DNA from: an uncultured Rhodobacter sp.
GTDB lineage: Bacteria; Pseudomonadota; Alphaproteobacteria; Rhodobacterales; Rhodobacteraceae
DNA: 15,209 nt
Reading direction: 5' to 3'
Assembly (NCBI GenBank): GCA_937901435.1
Contig: CALGTJ010000383.1
Location: 1-15,209 of the forward strand
The notes beneath the pieces are model-generated. The model did no database searches, had not been told where the DNA came from, and saw nothing but the letters and a program-made list of their open reading frames with translations. The position numbers and the translations under genes are program-made. Numbering within the stretch: the stretch's first letter is position 1; every line of letters starts with the position of its first letter. Below are positions 7,974 to 15,042 of this stretch, one piece after another.

Positions 7974-7988
7974 GTGATCAGTCAGCGT

Positions 7989-9044
7989 CTACTCGACAGT
8001 GTAGCGCACTGGCCAATCGTATCCGCGCTCCTCTGCACTATCGAGCACAAGGTTCAGCACCTGCTTGGCGGGAAGCCCTTGCCCTTCGAGATCGTCAGCG
8101 TTGCGCTGGACCCAGTCCTGCAACGATTCAGCCCACTCTTGGCGTACCGAAGGATCGATCTCGGTTACGGTGATCAACTCGCGCAGCTCGTCAACAAGAC
8201 GGTCATACTCCGACAAGTTTACCGAGCCGGTCTGCTGCTCATACTCCGCTGCGACTTCCAAAAGGATCGTCTGCACCTCCGGTGGCAACTCGTCGTAGGT
8301 GTCCTGATTGATCGTCATGGCGTGCCACGTGATCGAGCCGAAGCCGATCAGCGTATAGTATGGTCCGGGCTCATAAAGTTTAAGATTGACCCACGCAGAG
8401 GGGAACATAATCCAACCTTCATAAACGCCAGTCGACATCTCTGTGTAAGCCGTTGCGAGCGATGAGGACACAGGGATGATACCTGCATTCTCCAGCCAGT
8501 TTAGGTTAAGACCCGCGCCACCGATCTTGTGGCCTTGCAGATCTTCCAGAGTTTCCCACGGGAAATCAGACCCAATATTATAGCCGCCGTCTGCAATCCG
8601 TGCGATCAAAACCTGATTAAACTCGTCTGGGAACACGTCGGTCATGTAGGGAACTTCAGCATAGACATCCTGCGCAATGGCAAGGCTCTGCTCTGGGTCC
8701 ATGGTGCCGAAAGGCAACATCACCTGAAAGGCATGCAATGGCAGGTTTGATGGCTCAAAGCACATGCAGAATCCGCCAATATCCAAGATGCCATCCTGCA
8801 CCCCTTCGAGGACTTCCTTAACCGTTACGATCGATCCGGAATACCCCTCAACGAAATTAATCGTGTGCTCAGTCTCGGCCTCAACGCGGCGTTTAAGTTC
8901 GGGTTGGAAATAGTCGATCATCAATCCGGCATAAACAACACCGGGCGGGTGGCCCGATCCGATCCGTAGTGTGATTTCGTCTGCCTGTGCGGTGCCAGCG
9001 ATCAAACTTGTCGCGGCGGCTAGACTATATGCAATCCTCTTCAT
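7989..9044 (-). CDS. dctP: TRAP transporter periplasmic substrate-binding protein (DctP family)
   Basis: A 351-residue extracytoplasmic binding protein that delivers the substrate to DctQM. A Sec signal peptide covers about residues 1-21 (positive MKR, hydrophobic core, AQA before D22). The body follows the DctP pattern, including ETLEDLQGHKIGGAG (164-178), STGVYEGW (204-211) and TINQDTYDELPPEVQ (244-258). In most characterised members the strand at GHKI is followed by an arginine that clamps the ligand carboxylate; here Gly175 is at that place. An FCMCFE stretch (92-97) puts two cysteines near the expected cleft. GGGAGGAAG lies seven bases before the ATG, the strongest ribosome site in the operon. 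Ligand unknown. Confidence 0.94.
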   Translation of the reverse strand: MKRIAYSLAAATSLIAGTAQADEITLRIGSGHPPGVVYAGLMIDYFQPELKRRVEAETEHTINFVEGYSGSIVTVKEVLEGVQDGILDIGGFCMCFEPSNLPLHAFQVMLPFGTMDPEQSLAIAQDVYAEVPYMTDVFPDEFNQVLIARIADGGYNIGSDFPWETLEDLQGHKIGGAGLNLNWLENAGIIPVSSSLATAYTEMSTGVYEGWIMFPSAWVNLKLYEPGPYYTLIGFGSITWHAMTINQDTYDELPPEVQTILLEVAAEYEQQTGSVNLSEYDRLVDELRELITVTEIDPSVRQEWAESLQDWVQRNADDLEGQGLPAKQVLNLVLDSAEERGYDWPVRYTVE

Positions 9045-9092
9045 TGGTCTTCCTCCCAGTTTTTGGCTATTTCAAAGCCTTTGTCGCCTCCC

Positions 9093-9111
9093 GCCGTTCA
9101 CTCCGAACGGC
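9093..9111. other. Small stem-loop between cupin gene and dctP
   Basis: GCCGTTC (9093-9099) pairs with GAACGGC (9105-9111) around a five-base loop in the 77-base gap between the cupin stop and the dctP ribosome site. No T run follows on either strand, so it is not a convincing terminator. It could moderate read-through or protect an mRNA end ahead of the transporter genes. Confidence 0.4.
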
Positions 9112-9121
9112 TTCAAAAGGC

Positions 9122-9580
9122 TCAGGTTGCGCTTGGCACAACCAGCTTCACCTCTGGCGGCAACGCCAGCGGTGGATTCGTGCCATCAAGAAATTCGACC
9201 GTTGCAAATGCTAAGTCGGTGCCCCCGATGTTTTCGACCGAATGGAGCATGTAATCCCCCGGTCCATAGTGAAAATGTTTGGTTTCACCGACGTAGTGTT
9301 CGGTGTCGCGAATTTCGCCAGATGAGAAATATCCACGTGCAATGCCAGGTTTCAGCGCCGACCAAAAATATGGATTAACGTGACGGTGAAACCCGCAGCG
9401 GGTTCCGACAGGTATGCGCAAGTGCCAAACGCGAACGCGGTCTGTTTCGGACACGAGAACTGTCCCTACACATCCATTGTCATGGCTTTGCAGCATTTCT
9501 TGATAAACGTCCTGTGGCCAATGGGCGAAGGCGGCAGAATCTGGATTGGTTTCCACGTGATGTGGTCCATGTTCGCTCAT
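9122..9580 (-). CDS. Small single-domain cupin protein
   Basis: A 152-residue protein with one cupin barrel, probably a metal-binding isomerase, lyase or sugar-acid/aromatic accessory enzyme. The first cupin motif is recognisable (G59...H65, H67) but the usual downstream glutamate is not in place, the region reading NPYFWS (69-74). The second motif is good: PGDYMLHSVEN with Pro107, Gly108, His113 and Asn117. Three histidines could therefore still hold a metal. Its ATG overlaps the aldolase stop (ATGA), and AGGAGG inside the last aldolase codons is a perfect ribosome site for it. The reaction is not predictable from sequence. Confidence 0.82.
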   Translation of the reverse strand: MSEHGPHHVETNPDSAAFAHWPQDVYQEMLQSHDNGCVGTVLVSETDRVRVWHLRIPVGTRCGFHRHVNPYFWSALKPGIARGYFSSGEIRDTEHYVGETKHFHYGPGDYMLHSVENIGGTDLAFATVEFLDGTNPPLALPPEVKLVVPSAT

Positions 9581-10506
9581 GCGATTCCTCCTTTATGGGC
9601 GATCAGATCAGCGCGCCAATTGGTTTTCTGGGCGTCCGTCAACTCCACCAGTGGTGGTGCCATACGGGCCCAACTATCATCACCTGTGCGCCATGCCTCG
9701 GCCTGTTTTATCGCAGCCATTAGCGGATATTTTGATGCGGCCGCGCGGGCAGCTTGCACAGCCTCCATCGCAGTATCGCGTGCCTGCCCTTCTGCGGCTT
9801 GCAACGCGACTTGCGTCAGCGAACCAAACACATTTGTCGACCCCGATATAATCCCCGCACTACCAAGGGCCAAACCATCCCAAAGCATCGCTTCAGACGA
9901 TGGGAAAACGTCAAAGTCCGAACCAATACCACCAGTCGCCTTCATAAATGCAGCCGACTGGCTGAAATCCCCACTGCTGTCTTTCAAACCAGCAATCACC
10001 GCGCCAAAATCTGCCTTCAATCGCAGTACTAGATCGGTGGACAATGGAACCGCCGACATCTGGGGGAAATGATACAGGTACACACGCAGATCATCGCGCC
10101 CGACGCCATTGATTAGATTGGCGTAATAGGCATAAAGCCCATCATCAGATGGGTTCTTGTAATAATACGGCGGCAAGACCAGCACATTGGTATAGCCCGC
10201 GTCGCACGCCGCCTTGGTCAACGCCAGACAATCACCAGAGGCCGGCGCCCCAGTGCCAAAAATCACGCGATCTGTTTCAATGCCAGCCTTCGCAAAGGCC
10301 GCAGGCAATTCCAGACGGTCCACCATGGCAACGGACGTGCCCTCGCCCGTGGTGCCTGTCGGGGCAACGCCGTCGCAGCCCCCATCGGATAAAAGGTGCT
10401 TTGAATAGGCGACCGATTTGTCGAAATCCAATGAGCCGTCTGCTTTGAACGGGGACACCGCCGCCGCGTATATGCCACGCCGTGCTTTCATCAAGCTCGC
10501 TTTCAT
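9577..10506 (-). CDS. DapA-family aldolase/hydratase (dihydrodipicolinate synthase superfamily)
   Basis: A 309-residue class I Schiff-base lyase of the DapA/NanA superfamily. Members cleave or hydrate 2-oxo acids and typically produce or use pyruvate. The conserved set is present: GTTGEG (51-56) for the carboxylate-binding loop, VLVLPPYYYK (108-117), catalytic Tyr145 in YHFP, and Schiff-base Lys175 in GLKDSSGD. Housekeeping dapA is unlikely, because the operon is catabolic and the C-terminal half is diverged. Possible roles include a 2-keto-3-deoxy sugar acid aldolase, a hydroxybenzylidene-pyruvate type hydratase-aldolase, or a deoxyglucarate dehydratase. It overlaps the alcohol dehydrogenase gene by ATGA with GGGAG eight bases upstream. 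Family sure, reaction open. Confidence 0.92.
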   Translation of the reverse strand: MKASLMKARRGIYAAAVSPFKADGSLDFDKSVAYSKHLLSDGGCDGVAPTGTTGEGTSVAMVDRLELPAAFAKAGIETDRVIFGTGAPASGDCLALTKAACDAGYTNVLVLPPYYYKNPSDDGLYAYYANLINGVGRDDLRVYLYHFPQMSAVPLSTDLVLRLKADFGAVIAGLKDSSGDFSQSAAFMKATGGIGSDFDVFPSSEAMLWDGLALGSAGIISGSTNVFGSLTQVALQAAEGQARDTAMEAVQAARAAASKYPLMAAIKQAEAWRTGDDSWARMAPPLVELTDAQKTNWRADLIAHKGGIA

Positions 10507-11672
10507 GACTTGTCTCCCGTCGCATTGCCCTTACCGCGCATCGACACGACGACTTTAATCGCATCATCGACCCGTTCGCGCGCATAACGCAGTGCCTCGG
10601 GCAATAAATCCAACGGGAAAGTGTGCGTGTGAATAACCGACGCATCAAAACGCCCCGCAGCCATAAACGCCATCGCGCGGTGGGTTGCGGATTTGCCCTC
10701 GCCTCGTGTTCCGTAAAGATAGATGTTGTTCACGGCGAGATAGCCGAGATCGAAGTTCACCGGATTTTTCGGAAAAGCGGCCAGACAGACTTTGCCGCCC
10801 CGATTGGTCATATGCACGGCGTCGTTCACAGTCGTTTCATTTCCCGCGCAATCCATAACGTAATCCGCGCCTTTACCGGTAATTTCCATGACACGCGCGA
10901 CAACATCTTCTTTGCGCCCGTCGATGACATAATCTGCCCCGAGCTGGCGTCCGATTTCATTCCGATTTTCCCGCGTTCCAACCAGTATAACTGGCGAAGC
11001 ACCCAGCGATTTGGCAACTGCCACCGCCAAAAGCCCGATGGGCCCCGGTCCGATGACGACCATGCTTTCGCCAGAAATTAGCCCCCCGAGTTCGGTCATC
11101 CCATACATCGATGTTCCCGCCGTGACGACCAATGTCGCCTCTTCGTCGGACATATGATCGGGCACTTTGATCATCGTATTGATGTTGTTGATCGCATATT
11201 CGGCAAAGCCACCTTGCGACGTGAACCCGTTGGCGCGGTGGCCTTTGTTTTTGTCGCCGTAGTTCAAGCCATAATTGTGACAGGACGTATACATGCCCGC
11301 GCGGCAGCGTTTGCACTGGCCGCACCCCGCATGAATTTCGACTGTTACGCGGTCCCCGATCTCAAACTCATCCACGCCGGGCCCAAGGGCGGCTATTGTT
11401 CCCATATATTCATGACCGGGAGTCCAGTTTTTATTGAATGGCTTTCCACCCTCAACAACGGCAGGTGTGCCGTATGAAATCACTTCGAGGTCGGTGGCGC
11501 AGATCGCCACAGCGTCAATCCGGACAAGCGCTTCTGCGCGTTCGGGGGCTGGCAGTGGTTTGTCGACCAAGGTTAATTCGTCAGGATCACCAAGAACCCA
11601 CGCCCGCATCGTTGTGGGAAGCTTCATGGTATCAGCGGTTGTCACACCGTCCCAGTTTTGCCCGTTGCCCAT
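10503..11672 (-). CDS. Zinc-dependent alcohol dehydrogenase (MDR superfamily)
   Basis: A 389-residue NAD(P)-dependent dehydrogenase of the sorbitol/threonine dehydrogenase type, first gene of the minus-strand operon. Catalytic zinc ligands include Cys58 (ICATDLE) and His87-Glu88 in GHEYMG. The structural zinc site is complete: Cys117, Cys120, Cys123 and Cys131 (CGQCKRC...SC). The nucleotide loop is GPGPIG (208-213), and the next strand ends VGTR (231-234) instead of an acidic residue, hinting at NADP(H). The start at 11672 follows a seven-G run and ATAC. Met16 or Met22 would give a more usual N-terminus but have no ribosome site, so the start is uncertain. It probably oxidises a hydroxy-acid or polyol, or a product of the aldolase that overlaps it. 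Confidence 0.93.
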   Translation of the reverse strand: MGNGQNWDGVTTADTMKLPTTMRAWVLGDPDELTLVDKPLPAPERAEALVRIDAVAICATDLEVISYGTPAVVEGGKPFNKNWTPGHEYMGTIAALGPGVDEFEIGDRVTVEIHAGCGQCKRCRAGMYTSCHNYGLNYGDKNKGHRANGFTSQGGFAEYAINNINTMIKVPDHMSDEEATLVVTAGTSMYGMTELGGLISGESMVVIGPGPIGLLAVAVAKSLGASPVILVGTRENRNEIGRQLGADYVIDGRKEDVVARVMEITGKGADYVMDCAGNETTVNDAVHMTNRGGKVCLAAFPKNPVNFDLGYLAVNNIYLYGTRGEGKSATHRAMAFMAAGRFDASVIHTHTFPLDLLPEALRYARERVDDAIKVVVSMRGKGNATGDKS

Positions 11673-11706
11673 GTATCCCCCCCGCGGCTATATGTTGGCG
11701 ACCAGA

Positions 11707-11718
11707 TTAGTTGACCAA
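11707..11718. promoter_or_regulatory. Candidate GntR operator 1 (intergenic)
   Basis: TTAGTTGACCAA; read on the minus strand it is TTGGTCAACTAA. It is an imperfect TTGGT-NN-ACCAA palindrome of the form bound by several FCD-type GntR regulators such as UxuR/ExuR. It matches operator 2 at 11 of 12 positions, and the match extends to AAATTGGTCAACYAA (14 of 15). It lies between the divergent genes and over the candidate -10 box of the minus-strand operon. Confidence 0.55.
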
Positions 11719-11736
11719 TTTAGCGAATCGTGTCAG
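11708..11736 (-). promoter_or_regulatory. Candidate promoter of the eleven-gene operon
   Basis: On the minus strand, CTGACA (11736-11731) resembles a -35 box, and CAACTA (11713-11708) lies 17 bases downstream as a weak -10 box. Transcription would then begin near 11700, about 30 bases before the first start codon at 11672. The -10 box is poor, but it coincides exactly with the proposed operator, which would let the regulator block polymerase. Confidence 0.3.
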
Positions 11737-11773
11737 CGGACTACCAACGTAACGCTCAAAAACAGAATGACCG

Positions 11774-12523
11774 ATGAATCAAAATAGATTGCATGATAAT
11801 TTTGTATATTCTACATCTGAAAATCAGATGACAAGACGGGGTGTGGGAAAAATTGGTCAACCAAAGTCATCTACATCGTTGGAATTTGTTCGGCACTGGT
11901 TAACCCAAAGTAATCAGAAAACCGGCAGCCGCCTGCCACCTGAACGCATCCTCGCAGGCACACTAAGTCTAAGCAGGCCAAAGCTGCGCAAAGCTCTTGC
12001 GGTTCTAGAAAATGAAGGCCGGATCAATCGCCATGTCGGGCGCGGTACCTTTGTGATCATCCCGCCCACCCCGTTGATATCGATGGCGGACATGACCGAC
12101 CGCGTCAGCCCGTATGATGCGATGACCGCGCGCATAACGCTTGAACCGGAACTAGCACAACTGGCCGCATTACACGCCACGCCGCAGCAGATCAGCCGAG
12201 CCTTGACGCTTTGTGCAGATATCCGCGCCGCACCGACGTGGGAAGAATATGAACGCCTTGATTCCGCGCTACATGATTTGATCGCACAAAGCTCTGGCAA
12301 TGTTTTGCTGCACGAAATGCACAAAATAATGAACGCTGTGCGCCAAGTCGTTATATGGCGGCAGTTGTTACTAAGTGTCGAAGGGCCACCCCCTGATTAC
12401 CAGTCATTTAACGAACACGATGCGATCGTTACCGCCATCGCCAAACGTGATTGCGCGGCGGCCAAATTGGCTATGCGCGCGCATCTGAAATCTACGCTAA
12501 ATGCAATGACTGCTGAAGTTTGA
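11774..12523 (+). CDS. GntR-family transcriptional regulator, FadR/FCD type
   Basis: A 249-residue regulator divergent from the long operon. The N-terminal winged helix covers about residues 33-94: GSRLPPERILAG, then SLSRPKLRKALAVLENEG as the recognition region and VGRGTFV as the wing. The C-terminal FCD ligand domain (about 115-240) carries the usual metal set Asp163, His167, His215 and His237, the pocket that senses small carboxylates in this family. The start is uncertain. ATG 11774 has no clear ribosome site and the first 18 codons are AT-rich and low in family resemblance; Met19 at 11828 is the alternative. A candidate operator lies in codons 27-31, suggesting autoregulation. It is followed 16 bases later by the glutathione transferase gene. 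Confidence 0.92.
   Translation: MNQNRLHDNFVYSTSENQMTRRGVGKIGQPKSSTSLEFVRHWLTQSNQKTGSRLPPERILAGTLSLSRPKLRKALAVLENEGRINRHVGRGTFVIIPPTPLISMADMTDRVSPYDAMTARITLEPELAQLAALHATPQQISRALTLCADIRAAPTWEEYERLDSALHDLIAQSSGNVLLHEMHKIMNAVRQVVIWRQLLLSVEGPPPDYQSFNEHDAIVTAIAKRDCAAAKLAMRAHLKSTLNAMTAEV
11853..11864. promoter_or_regulatory. Candidate GntR operator 2 (start of regulator gene)
   Basis: TTGGTCAACCAA is a palindrome with perfect five-base arms and a two-base centre, lying inside the early codons of the regulator gene (or just after its alternative start at 11828). It is nearly identical to operator 1, 135 bases apart between the two sites' centres plus one helical-turn range, so looping is conceivable. 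Bound regulator here would act as a roadblock on its own gene and on the downstream transferase and hydrolase genes. Confidence 0.5.
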
Positions 12524-12539
12524 CACAAAAGGAATAACC

Positions 12540-13178
12540 ATGATTGACCTCTATTCTTGGACCACACCGAACGGCCGCAAAGTTTCTATTCTTCTCGAAG
12601 AATTGGGCATCCCCTACACCGTGCACAGCGTCGACATTTCAAAGGATGAACAGTTTGATCCCAATTTCCTGAAGATCGCGCCAAATAATCGCATCCCCGC
12701 AATCGTCGATCACGAGACCGGAATCCAAATGATGGAAACAGGTGCGATCATGATGTACCTCGCTGATAAGCATAAAAAATTCCAATGTGAGGGCGATGAA
12801 TATTGGAAGATGGTTGAATGGCTCATGTGGCAAATGGGCGGCCTTGGTCCGATGCTTGGACAGGTCCACCACTTCGTCAAATACAACAAAGGCAAATCCG
12901 AATACGGCGAACAAAGATATCACGGCGAGGGCAAGCGATTGTACCGTGTCTTGAACGAACGTCTGGAGGGGCGCGACTATATCGCAGGCGACGGGCGCGG
13001 CATGTACACCATTGCAGACATGGCGTGCTGGCCTTGGGTATCGCGGTTTGAATGGCAGGAAATTGATTTGAACGAATTCCCGAATGTCCGCAATTGGTAC
13101 GTGCGAATTGCCGAACGGCCCGCCGTTCAAAAAGGCTATTCCGTCCCCAAATTCACAACCGAGGTGCCAATGCCATGA
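12540..13178 (+). CDS. Glutathione S-transferase, YfcG/Nu-class like
   Basis: A 212-residue cytosolic glutathione transferase. The N-terminal thioredoxin-like domain starts LYSWTTPNGRKVSILLEE; Thr9 and Asn11 in TTPNG are the residues that replace the catalytic Tyr/Ser/Cys in the YfcG (Nu) class. PNNRIPAIVD (48-57) has the cis-proline Pro53, and MMETGAI (64-70) is the gamma-glutamyl-binding turn. The helical domain carries GGLGPMLGQ (100-108) and TIADMACWPW (157-166), both hallmark YfcG segments. Characterised relatives have disulfide reductase and peroxidase activities. AAAGGA precedes the ATG by about seven bases. Its stop overlaps the start of the MBL hydrolase gene (ATGA), suggesting the two act on one substrate. 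Confidence 0.92.
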   Translation: MIDLYSWTTPNGRKVSILLEELGIPYTVHSVDISKDEQFDPNFLKIAPNNRIPAIVDHETGIQMMETGAIMMYLADKHKKFQCEGDEYWKMVEWLMWQMGGLGPMLGQVHHFVKYNKGKSEYGEQRYHGEGKRLYRVLNERLEGRDYIAGDGRGMYTIADMACWPWVSRFEWQEIDLNEFPNVRNWYVRIAERPAVQKGYSVPKFTTEVPMP

Positions 13179-14053
13179 GCAGCCCAGACGCATATCGCCC
13201 CACTCTGCACCGCTTCACCCTTGGGCAAGCGGACGTGACCACGATCCTCGACGGCGCGCACATTCGCGAACCGATAAACCCACCATTCGCGATGGATAAA
13301 TCCGAGGGCGAAATCGCGGCCATCGCCCATACCAATAACCTGCCCACAAACGGGTTCGAAAACACCTACACGCCGACGGTCATCACCGTTGGTGGGAAGA
13401 CGGTTCTGTTTGATACTGGGTTTGGTGCGATGGAGCGTGACAATGGCGCGGGCAATCTTGTGCGCCGACTTGGCCTTGGGGGGTATGCGCCCGAAGACAT
13501 CGATGTCGTGGCGTTCACCCATTGCCACCCCGATCACATCGCCGGTGTAATGGAGGGCGATAAACCGACGTTCCCGAATGCCCGCTATGCCATTGGGCGG
13601 CGCGAATATGACGCGTGGAATGACGGATCGGAAATCCCTGCGCAACGCCAACAAAACCGCAATATGTTTCTGAAACTGATCCCGCCGCTTGCGGAAAAAA
13701 TGACATTTCTAGAAGACGGCGACGCAGTTGTTGCGGGGCTCACGGCGGAGGCTGCGTTCGGCCATTCGCTTGGTCACATGATGTATCGCCTAGAAAGCGA
13801 CAACAAATCGCTGCTGGTCTGGGGTGACGTCACCAACCACTATGTGTTTTCCCTGCAATATCCCGACAGCACTGTTGGCTTTGATGATGACAAAGACGTG
13901 GCCATCGCGTCGCGCAAACGGGTGCTGGATATGGTGGCAACCGATCGTCTATTGGTCAGCGGCCATCACATGCCGTTTCCCTCTATTGGCTACGTTGAAC
14001 GTAACGGCGACAGCTACCGCTGGACCCCTGCAAGCTATCAGTTGCGGATTTAA
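13175..14053 (+). CDS. Metallo-beta-lactamase fold hydrolase
   Basis: A 292-residue metal hydrolase. The zinc-binding set is complete: THCHPDH (115-121) gives His116, His118, Asp120 and His121; His197 is in GHSLGH, Asp218 in WGDV and His264 in SGHH. The strand LFDTGFG (78-84) precedes it as in other members. Enzymes of this type hydrolyse thioesters, lactones or similar bonds. I chose the start at 13175 (MSSPDAYRP), which overlaps the transferase stop. The longer reading from 13094 lies inside the transferase gene and adds 27 unrelated residues. Coupling to a glutathione transferase suggests hydrolysis of a glutathione thioester, as glyoxalase II does, but lactonase activity is equally possible. 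Confidence 0.92.
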   Translation: MSSPDAYRPTLHRFTLGQADVTTILDGAHIREPINPPFAMDKSEGEIAAIAHTNNLPTNGFENTYTPTVITVGGKTVLFDTGFGAMERDNGAGNLVRRLGLGGYAPEDIDVVAFTHCHPDHIAGVMEGDKPTFPNARYAIGRREYDAWNDGSEIPAQRQQNRNMFLKLIPPLAEKMTFLEDGDAVVAGLTAEAAFGHSLGHMMYRLESDNKSLLVWGDVTNHYVFSLQYPDSTVGFDDDKDVAIASRKRVLDMVATDRLLVSGHHMPFPSIGYVERNGDSYRWTPASYQLRI

Positions 14054-14055
14054 AA

Positions 14056-14202
14056 TCAGGCGGGCGGTTTGGCCACGAGCCGCCCGACAATGCGCCGCGC
14101 AATCGGCGCAACGATCAGTACAGCAGGAAATGCGACGATCCAGCTCGAATACCACGCGCGGAACCATGTCGCGGGCAGATCACCTGACAGCCGGAACGGG
14201 TG
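14056..14202 (-). pseudogene. C-terminal relic of a DUF2798 membrane protein
   Basis: In the gap between the hydrolase and the TSUP permease, the minus strand reads open from just after a stop at 14203-14205 to a TGA at 14056-14058. The last ~35 codons (WFRAWYSSWIVAFPAV, then VAPIARRIVGRL) match the second half of DUF2798 proteins, small two-helix membrane proteins of 70-80 residues. There is no start codon, and the first helix is missing or unrecognisable, so it is a truncated remnant oriented against its neighbours. It shows that this junction was formed by a rearrangement. Confidence 0.6.
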
Positions 14203-14255
14203 TTAAACGCGATTGACGCGGCAAAATAGGCACGCCATTCGAGGAGGATACGGCG

Positions 14256-15041
14256 ATGATCGGCGACTATTCTATCGTGTTCTTGGGCGTTGCCGGATTT
14301 GCAGTGTTCTTTGTAGCTTTGGCCAAGGCAGGATTCGGCGGCATGATCGCGTCGCTGGCCATGCCGTTGGTGGCCGCGTTTTCTGACATCACCACTGCGA
14401 TTTCCGTGCTTTTGCCCACTTACATCGTGATGGATATCATCCTCGCATGGGTTTACCGCAAATCCGTTCCCTACGCGATGTTATGGCCCATGGCGGCGGC
14501 AGGCATTGTCGGCGTTTTCATTGCCGCCGTTGTGTTTCGCTACATTGATACAAATTACCTCGCGATATTTTTAGGGGTCATGTCGTTTGTCATCGGTGTG
14601 AAGTTCTTTATCATTCGCGCGCTGCAAAAGTCCGAAGTAGAGGCGATCGTTGATCCATCTGCGCGCAATTGGCCGCGCCTTATCGGGCTGAACGGCGCGA
14701 CGGGGTTCACCAGCTTTTTCCTGATGGGTGAAGCCCCGATCCAGATGTTCCTGCTGCCCTTCCGCCTAGCGCCGCAGGTCTATGTGTCTTTGTTGATCTG
14801 GTACTTTTTCCTGATCAACATCGTCAAAGTCCCGATTGCGTTTGGTATCGGTCTGGTGACCATCGACAGCCTTTGGGTTTCGGCCTGCCTGCTGCCGATC
14901 ATGCCGCTGGGTATGTTCATCGGAAAGCGGATCAACAAACGCATTCCAAAAGACCCGTTTTACGTGATCATTCACGTTCTGCTGGTGATCCTCGGGGGGT
15001 ATCTGGTGGTCAACGCGTTTGCCCAGATGGGTGCTGCCTAA
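14256..15041 (+). CDS. TSUP (TauE/SafE) family permease
   Basis: A 261-residue inner-membrane protein with about eight predicted helices in two repeats, typical of the family that exports sulfite, sulfoacetate or other small organic and sulfur anions. The first repeat shows ALAKAGFGGMIASLAMPLVAA (21-41), whose LAKAGFGG core is the family glycine signature. The end shows PLGMFIGKRINKRIPKDPF with the usual basic, proline-containing turn. GGAGG lies eight bases before the ATG. It sits after a 202-base gap from the hydrolase gene that contains the DUF2798 relic, so it may be newly recruited to the locus or have its own promoter. Substrate unknown. Confidence 0.92.
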   Translation: MIGDYSIVFLGVAGFAVFFVALAKAGFGGMIASLAMPLVAAFSDITTAISVLLPTYIVMDIILAWVYRKSVPYAMLWPMAAAGIVGVFIAAVVFRYIDTNYLAIFLGVMSFVIGVKFFIIRALQKSEVEAIVDPSARNWPRLIGLNGATGFTSFFLMGEAPIQMFLLPFRLAPQVYVSLLIWYFFLINIVKVPIAFGIGLVTIDSLWVSACLLPIMPLGMFIGKRINKRIPKDPFYVIIHVLLVILGGYLVVNAFAQMGAA

Positions 15042-15042
15042 G

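Noticed and set aside
9577..10506. Housekeeping dihydrodipicolinate synthase (dapA)
   Set aside because: Catalytic residues are shared by the whole superfamily, and the catabolic operon context argues for another reaction.
13094..13174. Longer N-terminus for the MBL hydrolase
   Set aside because: The extra 27 residues lie within the transferase gene; the coupled start at 13175 gives the normal family length.
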